A DNA stretch of 64,000 nucleotides, from positions 1 through 64,000 of the forward strand of contig WGMA01000037.1 of the NCBI GenBank assembly GCA_016125285.1. The letters are read 5' to 3'. The position numbers and the translations under genes were made by a program. Of the stretch, positions 1 to 8,200 are shown piece by piece. Under the pieces are notes generated by a model that worked only from the letters and a program-made list of their open reading frames with translations, ran no database searches and was not told where the DNA came from. The DNA is from Phycisphaera sp. (GTDB lineage: Bacteria; Planctomycetota; Phycisphaerae; Phycisphaerales; Zrk34). The stretch's first letter is position 1; the number at the start of each line of letters is the position of its first letter.

Positions 1-64
1 CGACCTCCGCTTCACGCAGCTTCGAGATGATCTGCTCCGTCGTGTGCTTGATCCGTTTGGCCAT
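1..64 (-). CDS. IS3-family transposase OrfA, N-terminal fragment (runs out of window)
   Basis: Only the first 21 residues are in the window. They read MAKRIKHTTEQII followed by SKLREAEV, which matches the start of the helix-turn-helix protein (OrfA) of IS3-type elements, where a basic stretch is followed by the T-EQII-KLREAE signature. OrfA binds the terminal repeats. In intact elements it is joined by a -1 frameshift to the DDE domain of OrfB. The ATG at 64-62 has a good ribosome binding site 3-8 bases upstream. The family call is confident from this signature, but whether the element is complete cannot be judged here. Confidence 0.7.
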   Translation of the reverse strand, partial: MAKRIKHTTEQIISKLREAEV

Positions 65-105
65 GTCCTTGTCCTCTTCCGGTTGCGTCCGTGCTTGAAT
101 ACACA
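1..105 (-). mobile_element. left end of an IS3-family insertion sequence, cut by the window edge
   Basis: The element starts near position 105 and runs leftwards out of the window. The only coding content visible is the first 21 codons of an OrfA-type transposase subunit (64 down to 1), preceded by a purine-rich ribosome binding site (AAGGA). The exact end cannot be fixed without the other terminal repeat. It probably lies between about 90 and 110, where the downstream gene of the Rhs cassette loses its own character. The insertion is at the end of an Rhs toxin/immunity array, a common landing place for IS elements. Confidence 0.65.
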
Positions 106-389
106 TGATTCAAACCGGACTCGGTTGAGGGGGCAAGGTCACCGTAGTCCTCAAACATTTGCCTAGATCTTTCCCATTGGTGTTTCTGTGCCCAATCGTA
201 AAGAAACGTACCACGAAGCGATTCGCTCTGCATTATTTGATCGGCCGCCGTATTCTTCAGTGCGGATCCGTACACGAGGATTACGGCCAGTAGCACGATC
301 ATGATCATGGCCAGCAATGTAATTAATAGCCACTTCTTAGATCGACTGTGCATATTTGTCATTGGACCAACTCGTGCGAGTTCCCACAT
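12..389 (-). CDS. small single-pass membrane protein after the first Rhs cassette, 3' end overrun by IS3
   Basis: I do not recognise this 125-codon frame. It has a short basic N-terminus and one strong membrane segment (about residues 20-41), then a hydrophilic tail. It begins 22 bases after the Rhs stop codon at 412-414, the position where Rhs cassettes usually carry the immunity gene, so a self-protection role for the 412-1131 tip is an inference. The last 30 or so codons overlap the IS3 end and read as low-complexity G/Q/H/D-rich sequence, so the natural C-terminus was probably removed by the insertion. The true start may be ATG 389, 362 or 353, because no good ribosome binding site separates them. 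Confidence 0.45.
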   Translation of the reverse strand: MWELARVGPMTNMHSRSKKWLLITLLAMIMIVLLAVILVYGSALKNTAADQIMQSESLRGTFLYDWAQKHQWERSRQMFEDYGDLAPSTESGLNHVYSSTDATGRGQGHGQTDQAHDGADHLEAA

Positions 390-411
390 GTCATCAGGTA
401 ATGGGTCATAC

Positions 412-1131
412 TCATGAGGTATTCACTCGTGTATCGGGGCAACATCGCAAATATACCTTGAGCGCTTCTGCTTCACAGACATTTTCAATATCATGCAAGG
501 CCTTATTGTACTCAACTAGTGCCCGTGCTAGGCCAGGCCGTTCGCTCGCAGGCGTAGCTGGATCGGCTAGTCTAGCTTTCGTATTCTTAATCAGGACATC
601 CTTGATTGTATTGTAATCTACAGTCATCACGATAACTTTTCTTGTCTGAGCGCTATGGCATTTTGTGCGTGCGACTTCAGCAATTTGACGACACCGTGTG
701 CGTGTTGCGGTAAGGAAGGGCTCTCTTGGGTTGGCTTTAACATCTGGCTTTTCTATTGATTGCGTTCCCGTAGGATCAATGTGCCGTGTTGGCTCGCTAT
801 TAGCGTATTCAAATAGATTCATGGTGGCCATATACCCAATCGGATCCTTCGATATAAACCTCCCCTGATCCGGCACGTAGTATCGTCGCCGATAGAAGTA
901 GATCTCCGACTCCGGATCGTAGCGTCGTCCCGTAAAGATGAAGTCGCACGATGGCTCGTCGGCCTGCGTCGCGTCGTCGGCCCACCAGTTTCCGCCGGTG
1001 CCCGCGGCGGTGAAGATCAGCGTGTTGCCGTAGGCGTCGGTGTCGTAGGCCTCTTCGATGGCGCCTGTGTCGTCGAAAACCGCAACGCTTCGGTATAGGG
1101 TGTCGCTGAGAATGTAGTGGTCGGTTGGCAT
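412..1131 (-). CDS. Rhs C-terminal cassette: RHS-associated core plus variable Cys-rich tip
   Basis: This 239-residue frame holds the last part of an RHS shell: the FTGRRYDPE, YFYRRRYY and GRFISKDPIGY segments (about residues 66-100) are the RHS-repeat-associated core that precedes a polymorphic toxin tip. After DPTG (about 120) the sequence becomes unique, with about seven cysteines and no fold I recognise. There are no upstream YD repeats, so this is a displaced (orphan) tip cassette and not a full Rhs protein. The first 100 residues are nearly identical to those of the 1502-2404 cassette, so the two arose by duplication with tip replacement. A ribosome binding site for the ATG at 1131 is poor, and the cassette may serve only as a recombination donor. 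Confidence 0.75.
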   Translation of the reverse strand: MPTDHYILSDTLYRSVAVFDDTGAIEEAYDTDAYGNTLIFTAAGTGGNWWADDATQADEPSCDFIFTGRRYDPESEIYFYRRRYYVPDQGRFISKDPIGYMATMNLFEYANSEPTRHIDPTGTQSIEKPDVKANPREPFLTATRTRCRQIAEVARTKCHSAQTRKVIVMTVDYNTIKDVLIKNTKARLADPATPASERPGLARALVEYNKALHDIENVCEAEALKVYLRCCPDTRVNTS

Positions 1132-1258
1132 ATCTGGAATTGCTCCATTGGTTGAGTCGTCCTAAAAGGCACTGGTGTCATCGGCGAAGATGCGCTGCGG
1201 CGTTTCACTCAAAGAGTATGGCTGGCGGCATTACATGCTCCTTCGAGCGATAGACCAA

Positions 1259-1498
1259 TCATGTTGTCGCATGAATGTAGATCATTAAAACCATGCCCAG
1301 TGTGAAGAAAGCGAACGCCATAATGCCGAAGAGGCTCCTTGGCTCACTCTTGAGTATTCGGAAAGAAAGAACAGATCCAATCGCCCATGCAAATACTCCA
1401 AAATAGGGGAACTCGTTCTCTCGTAAGAATACGGAGTAGACTAGTAGCGAAATCAGAATCAGAGCAGTGATTACCTTTTCACGTGTCCAGTGCATCAT
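1259..1498 (-). CDS. small polytopic membrane protein, candidate immunity protein of the HExxH Rhs tip
   Basis: This is a 79-residue protein with a basic N-terminus and about three hydrophobic helices (residues 10-24, 31-48 and 56-76). No family is recognised. The start ATG at 1498 is three bases after the stop of the Rhs cassette (1502-1504), so the two are almost certainly translationally coupled; a second ATG follows directly at 1495. Small membrane proteins immediately downstream of Rhs tips commonly neutralise the tip. That role is inferred from position only. Confidence 0.6.
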   Translation of the reverse strand: MMHWTREKVITALILISLLVYSVFLRENEFPYFGVFAWAIGSVLSFRILKSEPRSLFGIMAFAFFTLGMVLMIYIHATT

Positions 1499-1501
1499 CA
1501 G

Positions 1502-2404
1502 CTACTCTTTACTTGAACCCGCAGGGCATTCCGAAGGTATCAGGGGACTATTGCAGAGTTGCCGAATGTCCGACACCGACATCTTCGCAAGATCCGCCTT
1601 TATTGAGTCAAATACGGCACGCTGGAGCGCGTGAGGCGGTGATTCCCATGCTGAGTTCAAGGTAAATGCCTTTATCATCGCCGATAGTAGAAGCCCCAAT
1701 GAATCTCGCTGGATGTTATGTGACATTTCGTGTGCCAATACGCCACCTAGCGTTGCAATGGAGTCAGGGTTGCTTGGCCCTACGGTTCCTAGGAAGGCTC
1801 GGTCGATAAGGAAGCGGTTCTCCCCTGCGACGAAATCCATGAGCGGAACTTGACCCATTGTGCCCGTATCAAACCCAAGATCGCCTGCGCCAATTCGTCC
1901 GGCCTGTACATACTCCATCAGGCGGTCACCGAATTTACGCCATTTATCATTCCTTTGAAGCAACACGATTGCGCATAGCACCTTATTCTCCTCGTCTGTG
2001 GCTAGCGGACCTGCGCCGGCTGCGGGTTTCCCGGCACAACCGAATGGATCGACATGCGTCAGAGGCGTGCCAGTTATATAAGAAAAGAGATTGGCCTCAG
2101 ACGTATATCCAATCGGGTCCCTCGACATAAGTCTCCCCAACTCCGGCACGTAGTACCTAGCTCTGTAGAAGTAGATCTCCGACTCCGGATCGTACCTGCG
2201 TCCCGTGAAGATGAAGTCACCCGTCGGCTCATCGGCCTGCGTCGCGTCGTCCGCCCACCAATTTCCACCGGTACCCGCGGCGCTGAAGATCAGCGTGTTG
2301 CCGTATGCGTCGGTATCGTAGGCCTCCTCGATGGCTCCGGCGTCATCGGTCACAGCAACGCTTCGATAGAGCGAGTCGCTCAAGATATAGTGGTCTGTTG
2401 GCAT
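1502..2404 (-). CDS. Rhs C-terminal cassette with putative zinc-metallopeptidase tip
   Basis: The 300-residue frame has the RHS-associated core in residues 1-120 (FTGRRYDPE, YFYRARYY, DPIGY, then DPFG at the core/tip border). The tip, about residues 125-300, contains HEMSH at 225-229, a perfect HExxH zinc-binding motif inside a hydrophobic helix (GGVLAHEMSHN). A glutamate at 254 (WESPPH) could be the third ligand. The likely activity is peptide-bond cleavage in a competitor cell, as with other peptidase-type polymorphic toxins; this is inference. The shell lacks the N-terminal delivery and YD-repeat part, so the tip is a silent or recombination-donor cassette unless an internal start is used. 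The next gene, at 1498, is the probable immunity gene. Confidence 0.75.
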   Translation of the reverse strand: MPTDHYILSDSLYRSVAVTDDAGAIEEAYDTDAYGNTLIFSAAGTGGNWWADDATQADEPTGDFIFTGRRYDPESEIYFYRARYYVPELGRLMSRDPIGYTSEANLFSYITGTPLTHVDPFGCAGKPAAGAGPLATDEENKVLCAIVLLQRNDKWRKFGDRLMEYVQAGRIGAGDLGFDTGTMGQVPLMDFVAGENRFLIDRAFLGTVGPSNPDSIATLGGVLAHEMSHNIQRDSLGLLLSAMIKAFTLNSAWESPPHALQRAVFDSIKADLAKMSVSDIRQLCNSPLIPSECPAGSSKE

Positions 2405-2428
2405 GCCTCGACTCCGAGAATGAAAGTT

Positions 2429-2986
2429 CTAGCGTCCAAGTGGAACATCTAACAGGAGCATCAATGGCTTCGACTGAACGTAGTCACACCAAATCGCTGG
2501 CTCAAGAGAGTGTGGTACTGGATCTGGTGACGCCCATTCGTAAGCGAAGCCATTGAAATACGCCTTCAACAGCCATAGGCGTGTCGCAACGGCGGGGTAT
2601 TCATGCACGTAAACCAGGTTCGAGTCTTGCGGAAGCGTATATGAATAACTGTCACCCTGATTCAATACTATGTAACGTTCTGTATCGGGGATCATGAAAC
2701 TCGGGTGCACATTCCAGTCGTGTTTTCTCATTCCCGTGTACGGCTCCGACGCACCATACGGATACGCTTGGAGTTCGAGCGTAATGTGAGGCACAATCAG
2801 GTGTACGGGTAGAAGTATGGGCTCATTTCCGGTATTGCGGAAAACGATTGTGCCAGCAACATCATGAAGCGAAGGAGGAGCAGAGTCATCCAGTTGAATG
2901 GATATCTCAACTTGCCTCGTCGGTTGGTGACACGAGCACAAGATCGCTGGCATCAAGACCATCACTATGTTCAGACAGGGCTTCAT
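2429..2986 (-). CDS. predicted exported lipoprotein next to an Rhs tip relic
   Basis: This 185-residue protein begins with a short hydrophobic signal ending in ILCSC (residues 15-19). That resembles, but does not perfectly match, a lipobox, so it may be a lipoprotein or simply secreted. The mature part is rich in beta-type sequence (for example VEISIQL, TIVFRNTGNEPILLPVHLIV) like an Ig-like or DUF4232-type exported domain; no family is assigned. The start ATG at 2986 is four bases after the stop codon (2991-2993) of the relic Rhs tip and has a ribosome binding site (AAGG) inside the end of that frame. It is therefore the third example here of a gene fused by position to an Rhs tip. An immunity role is a positional inference. 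Confidence 0.55.
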   Translation of the reverse strand: MKPCLNIVMVLMPAILCSCHQPTRQVEISIQLDDSAPPSLHDVAGTIVFRNTGNEPILLPVHLIVPHITLELQAYPYGASEPYTGMRKHDWNVHPSFMIPDTERYIVLNQGDSYSYTLPQDSNLVYVHEYPAVATRLWLLKAYFNGFAYEWASPDPVPHSLEPAIWCDYVQSKPLMLLLDVPLGR

Positions 2987-2990
2987 GTGG

Positions 2991-3133
2991 CTACCTTGCT
3001 CTCAGCTTCTTGAGTGTCTTCTCAGCAAGAGTTGCAAAGGCCGCGATCTTGTCGCAGCATTCCTGCGTCTTCTCTGTTGTGGCCTCTACGTATTCTTTGC
3101 CGCGAAGAAGGACTTTAATAGTGGAGTAATTCG
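2991..3133 (-). pseudogene. relic of a third Rhs C-terminal tip
   Basis: About 46 codons survive, starting with YSTIKVLLRGK and ending with LKKLRAR before the TAG at 2991-2993. The opening resembles the tip of the 412-1131 cassette (YNTIKDVLIKN), and both segments are helical and contain closely spaced cysteines. The RHS core that should precede it is missing and is replaced by the DDE integrase fragment on the same strand. The fragment is too short to define a toxin family. Confidence 0.45.
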
Positions 3134-3753
3134 CCTCCTCGTGATGACGAGCAACTGGCTTTGGACCAGCGCCTGCTCCACCTCGGAGCGGGTGTATCGC
3201 GGGACCGAGCCGTCGGGCTGCTCGTGTGTTTCTGTCTTCGACGCGTTTCGCACATGCCTGAGTGTATCGGCGAAGGCGTCGCGTTGAACTTGAGTAATCG
3301 TGCCGCGGGCCTCGAACAGCTGCCAGTGCGTGGGGCCGTTGGGGCCGAGGGGATAGACGCGGTGGTTGGCCTGGTGCAACGCGGCGTGCATGTCCGGCGT
3401 GGTCCATGACGAGTGATCACCCCCGACTCTGTAGGCGGCGAAGTGGTCCGTGCGGACCGCCAGCCAGCCGATCCCCGCTTCACGGGAACCATTGTATCGG
3501 GGTGTGCGGGGCGGGGACAGCAGCAGCGTGACCTGCCAGCGGTCCAGCAGCTGCTGCATCTCGTCGCTGATGAACGGCGAGCCGTTGTCGGCCTTGATCA
3601 CCAGCGGAGCGCCGTAGAGCAGGAACAGCGTCTCCAGCACCTCGATGGTGTAATGGGCGGTCTCACGCAGCAGCGGGTGCCAGGCGAGCTGAGCGCCGCT
3701 GGCCAGGTCGGCTAAGAAAATAGGTCGGGAGTCATATTCCGTGAATCCGCCGC
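3086..3753 (-). pseudogene. DDE integrase (rve-type transposase), 5'-truncated
   Basis: The frame carries the C-terminal two thirds of an integrase catalytic core. The first Asp is in LADLASG, the second in KADNGSPF, and the Glu in PRYNGSREAGIG, with LLYGAPLVIK and LSPPRTPRYNG as typical surroundings. A downstream segment (HWQLFEARGTITQ to VPRYTRSEVEQALV) is also typical of this family. The N-terminal DNA-binding part and start codon are absent. Upstream, the frame simply continues into DNA coding for the DUF1501 protein in another frame, so homology ends near 3753. The fragment marks the junction between the Rhs array and the chromosomal operon. Confidence 0.75.
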
Positions 3754-3774
3754 TTCGGCGTCGATTTGTGCGGT

Positions 3775-5229
3775 CTACGCGATGATGTCGTGCAGGACCT
3801 TGGCTTTTTCGACGCCGGTGAGGCGGACGTCGAGGCCCTGGAAGGGGATGCTCAGGCGTTCGTTGTCGATGCCGAGCTGGTGGAGCATGGTGGCGTGCAG
3901 GTCGCGGACGTGGACGGGGTTGATCGCCGCGGCGTAGCCGAGCTCGTCGGTCTCGCCGTAGCTTGTGCCGCCCTTGATGCCGCCGCCGGCCATCCACACG
4001 CTGAAGCCCTTGATGTGGTGGTCGCGGCCGGGGTTCGAGCCCTTGCCCTGGAACATCGGCGTGCGCCCGAACTCGCCGCCCCAGATGATCAGCGTGTCGT
4101 CGAGCATGCCGCGCTGCTTGAGGTCCTTGACGAGCGCGGCGGTGGGCTGGTCGGTCGCGCCGCAGCAGACCTTCATGAAGCGGTCGAGGTCGCCGTGGTG
4201 ATCCCAGCCGCGGTGGTAGAGATGGATGAAGCGCACGCCGCGCTCGGCGAGGCGGCGGGCGAGCAGGCAGTTGTACGCGAAGGACCCGTCGGCGCTGTCC
4301 GCGCCGTACATGTCGAGGATGTGCTTCGGCTCGTTGGAGATGTCCATCAGCTCCGGCACCGAGCCCTGCATGCGGAACGCCATCTCGTACTGGCTGATGC
4401 GCGTGTCAATCTCGGGGTTGGCGACCTGCTCGTTGCGCAGGTGGTTCAGCGCGATCGACGCGTCGATCACGTCACGCTGGCGCGACGCGTTGTAGCCCGC
4501 GGGGCTGCCGAGGTAGTGCACGGGGTCGCCCGACGAGTGGAACGGCACGCCCTGGAAACGCGACGGCAGGAACCCGGCGGACCACTGCCGCGAGGCGATG
4601 GGCTGCGGGTTGCGGCCCTTGATGCTGGTGAGGACGACGAAGCCGGGCAGGTCGTTGCAGTCGGCGCCGAGCCCGTAGAGCACCCACGCGCCCATCGACG
4701 GCCGACCGCTGATCGCGGTGCCGGTGTTCATGAACGTGTGTGCCGGGTCGTGGTTGATCTGCTCGGTGTGCATCGATCGGATGATGGAGATGTCGTCGGC
4801 GATCGTCGCGGTGTGCGGCATGTAGTCGCTGATGAGCTGGCCGGACTGGCCGTGGCGGTGGAACTCGATCATCGACTTCTGGCACAGCAGCTGCTTGCCC
4901 TGGAGCTGGGCGATGGGCATGCCCGCGGTGTAGGACTCGGGGAACGGCTTGCCGTGCATCTCGTCGAGCTTGGGCTTGTGGTCGAAGGTTTCGAGGTGCG
5001 ACGGTCCGCCGGCCATGCACAGGAAGATGACGCGCTTGGCCTTCGGCGCGAAGTGACGCGGGTTGACCACGCCGCGGTAGAGGCCGTCGCTCGGCGCGGC
5101 CTTCGCGGAACCGGTCGCGCCGCGCAGCATCGACGGCGTGAGCATGGACGCGAGCGCGGTGGCGCCGAGGCCGAAGCTGTGGCCGAGGAAGGTGCGTCGC
5201 TGGGCGTTGATAATCGTCTGGTCATTCAT
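3775..5229 (-). CDS. DUF1501 family exported protein (Tat signal)
   Basis: This 484-residue protein belongs to the DUF1501 family, a sulfatase-like alpha/beta fold abundant in planctomycetes and usually encoded next to a DUF1549/DUF1553 protein, as here. The N-terminus has a twin-arginine type signal (RRTFLG near residue 11, then an alanine-rich hydrophobic stretch), indicating folded export. Family segments include AKRVIFLCMAGGPSHLETFD, GRPSMGAWVLYGLG, RFIHLYHRGWDHH and LIIWGGEFGRTP. The ATG at 5229 is chosen because it starts the signal peptide and lies 5 bases after the stop of the preceding gene; an in-frame start at 5292 would lie inside that gene. The biochemical function of the family is not established. 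Confidence 0.9.
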   Translation of the reverse strand: MNDQTIINAQRRTFLGHSFGLGATALASMLTPSMLRGATGSAKAAPSDGLYRGVVNPRHFAPKAKRVIFLCMAGGPSHLETFDHKPKLDEMHGKPFPESYTAGMPIAQLQGKQLLCQKSMIEFHRHGQSGQLISDYMPHTATIADDISIIRSMHTEQINHDPAHTFMNTGTAISGRPSMGAWVLYGLGADCNDLPGFVVLTSIKGRNPQPIASRQWSAGFLPSRFQGVPFHSSGDPVHYLGSPAGYNASRQRDVIDASIALNHLRNEQVANPEIDTRISQYEMAFRMQGSVPELMDISNEPKHILDMYGADSADGSFAYNCLLARRLAERGVRFIHLYHRGWDHHGDLDRFMKVCCGATDQPTAALVKDLKQRGMLDDTLIIWGGEFGRTPMFQGKGSNPGRDHHIKGFSVWMAGGGIKGGTSYGETDELGYAAAINPVHVRDLHATMLHQLGIDNERLSIPFQGLDVRLTGVEKAKVLHDIIA

Positions 5230-5234
5230 CGGAT

Positions 5235-8200
5235 TCAGTTCCGTGTGATCGTTTCGTTGAGATTCAGGATGGTGCGCGCGACGGAGGTCCACGCGGCGAG
5301 CTCGACGGGGTCGACGCCGGCGGGGGCCTTAGTCATGCCGGTGGTCGGCACGTCGGCGGCGGCCTTCGGGTCGGCCTTGAACTCGGCGCGGTGCTTGTCG
5401 AGCAGGCCGGTCAGCAGCGTACGCTCGGCGGCGGACGGCGTGCGCGCGACGGCGAGGCGGTACGCGAAGTCGAGGCGGTCGCTGTCGGTCTTGCCGCCCT
5501 CGGTGAGGATGCGCGCGGCGAAGGCGTGCGCGGCCTCGACGAAGCTCGGATCGTTCAGCAGCGTCAGCGCCTGCAGCGGCGTGTTGCTGATCGGTCGCGA
5601 CGCGGTGCACTCCTCGCGCGACGGGGCGTCGAACGCGAGCAGCGCCGGGTGCAGGTACTGCCGCTGCCAGTGCGTGTAGACGCCGCGGCGGTACTGGTTC
5701 TCGTCTCTGTCGGCGGTGTACTTGCGCGTCGGGAAGTTGAGGTTCGCGTAGTAGCCCACGGGCTGGTAGGGCTTGGCGGGCTTGCCGTACAGCTTGTCGA
5801 CGAGCAGGCCGCTGACCGACAGGGCGGTGTCGCGCACCATCTCGGCGGGCAGGCGGAAGCGCGACTGACGGGCGACGAGCTGGTTGTAGGGGTCGCGCTC
5901 GGCAAGCTGTGTCGGCGTGATCGACGACTGCCGGTACGCGGTCGACGTCACGAGCAGCCGCATCATGTGCTTCATGTCCCAGCCGGAGTCGATGAACTCG
6001 TTGGCCAGCGCGTCGAGCAGCTCGGGGTTGACGGGCGACTCGCCCTGGCCGCCGAAGTCGTCGAGCACGCGGGCGATGCCGTTGCCGAACGCGAGGTAGA
6101 AGAACCGGTTGGCCTGCACGCGTGCGGTGAGGCCGGCGACGCCGTGGTCGGACGGGTCGGACAGCCACCTGGCGAGGTCGAGCCGCGTGAGTCGACGCTT
6201 GTCGGTGTCGGCGGGCTGCGGCAGGAAGTGGGGCACGTGGGGCTCGACGATCTCGCCGGACTCGTCGAGCCAGTTGCCGCGCGGCAGCACGTGGACGACG
6301 CGCGGCGTGGCCAGCGCCTTGGTGATCATCACCATGCGGCCGGACTTCTCCGCCGCGTCGCGCTGCCTGTCCAGCGCGGCGATGGCTTGTTTGGCCTTGG
6401 CGATCGCGGGGGCGCCGGCGAGGTAGTAGTCACGCAGCGCCGCGCGTTGCTTGTCGTTGCGCTTGTCGGCGGGCGTGGCGATCGCCTCGGCGACCGCGGC
6501 CGGCGTTCCGCTCGTTTCGATCAGGCCCGCGTCGTCCCAGTAGGCCTTGCCGTCGTACTGCGTGAACGCCATGCCGTGCACGGTCGCGCCGGGCTTGAAG
6601 CCCACGGCGTCGGCCGGCACGTCGAGCCGTACCCATCCGCCGGCCTCGGGCAGCTTACCGCGTCGCTGGTAGCCCGCGTGATTCTCGGCCTTGCGGCCGA
6701 ACAGGATGTCATCACTGCCCCACACCGCGCGGTGCTCCCACTGCTTGCCGTCGTTGAACTGCAGCATCACGGCCTTCGGCGGGTCGGCCGGGTCGAGGTA
6801 GACCCACGCGTAAAACGCCGCGCCCTTCTCGATCTTCACCGGCTTCTTCGCGCCGTTGAAGTAGTGCTGCATCAGGCCGTCGCCTTCCTGCACGCGCGCG
6901 AGCTTGCCGCTGTGCACCACGCCCGTGTCGGCGTCGACGTATTCCCACGGCGTGTTTTCCTTGCCGCCGGTGTCGTTCTTATCGTCGACCCACGCCGACT
7001 CGGTCGGCTGGTTGTCGCCGACCGACTTGAGTAGCGTCGCCTCCCACTGCGGCTGCTTCGCCAGCGCCGCCAGCTCGACCTTCGCCAGCTCGGCCTTGGC
7101 GTCGGCGATCTGCGCGTCGATCGCGTCGATGCGATCCTGCACGTCCGGCGTGATCACACGCATCTCCGGCTCGCGGCGTGTCGGCAGCGCGTTGGTGCCG
7201 TTCTTGAGGTGCGCCTCGTCGTCGATGTCGGCGAAGAACGCGCCCATCGAGTAGAAGTCCTTCGTGAGGTACGGGTCGTACTTGTGGTCGTGACACTGGC
7301 AGCAGCCCATCGTCGCGCCCATGAACACGTTGGAGAAGTTGCGGATGCGATCGGCCTGGTAGATCGCCCGGTACTCCTTCACCTGCACGCCACCCTCGTG
7401 CGACGTCTGCAGCAGACGGTTGTAACACGTGGCGACCAGCTGCTCCTGCGTCGGCTTGTCGAGCAGGTCGCCGGCGAGCTGCTCGGTGGCGAAGCGGTCG
7501 AACGGCAGGTTGTCGTTGAACGCCTTGATGACCCAGTCGCGGTACGGGCTGGCGTTGTGGTCCTGATCGCCGTGGTAGCCGACGGTGTCGGCGTAGCGGA
7601 CGAGGTCGAGCCAGTAGATCGCCATGCGCTCGCCGAAGTGGGGCGAGGCGAGCAGGCGGTCGACGAGGTTGTCGTACGCCTTGGGGTCGGTGCTGTTGAC
7701 GAACGCGTCGACCTCGGCGGGCGTCGGCGGCAGGCCGGTCAGGTCGAAGGTGAGTCGGCGGATGAGCGTGGCGCTGTCGGCCTCGGGCGACGGCCGCAGC
7801 CCCTCGGCGTCGAGCCGCGCCATGATCCAGCGGTCGACGAAGTTGCGAGGCCACTGCTCGTCGGATACCTTCGGCGCCGGCAGCCGGCGCGGCGACACGT
7901 ACGCCCACGCCTTGGCGTACTCGGCTCCCTGGCGCACCCACGCGATCAGCGTCTGACGCTCCTTGTCCGTCAGCTCCTTGTGCGCCTTCTTCGGCGGCAT
8001 CGGGTCTTCTTTGTCGGTGATGCGCGCCACCATCTCGCTGTCGTCCGTCTTGCCCGGCACGATCGCCGAGTAGCCGCCGAGGTCCGCCAGCGCGCCCTCA
8101 CGCGTGTCGAGCCGCAGCTTCGCCTTGCGGTCGCTCTTGTCCGGGCCGTGACAGGCGAAGCACTTGTTGGAGAGGATCGGGCGGACGTCGCGGTTGAAGT

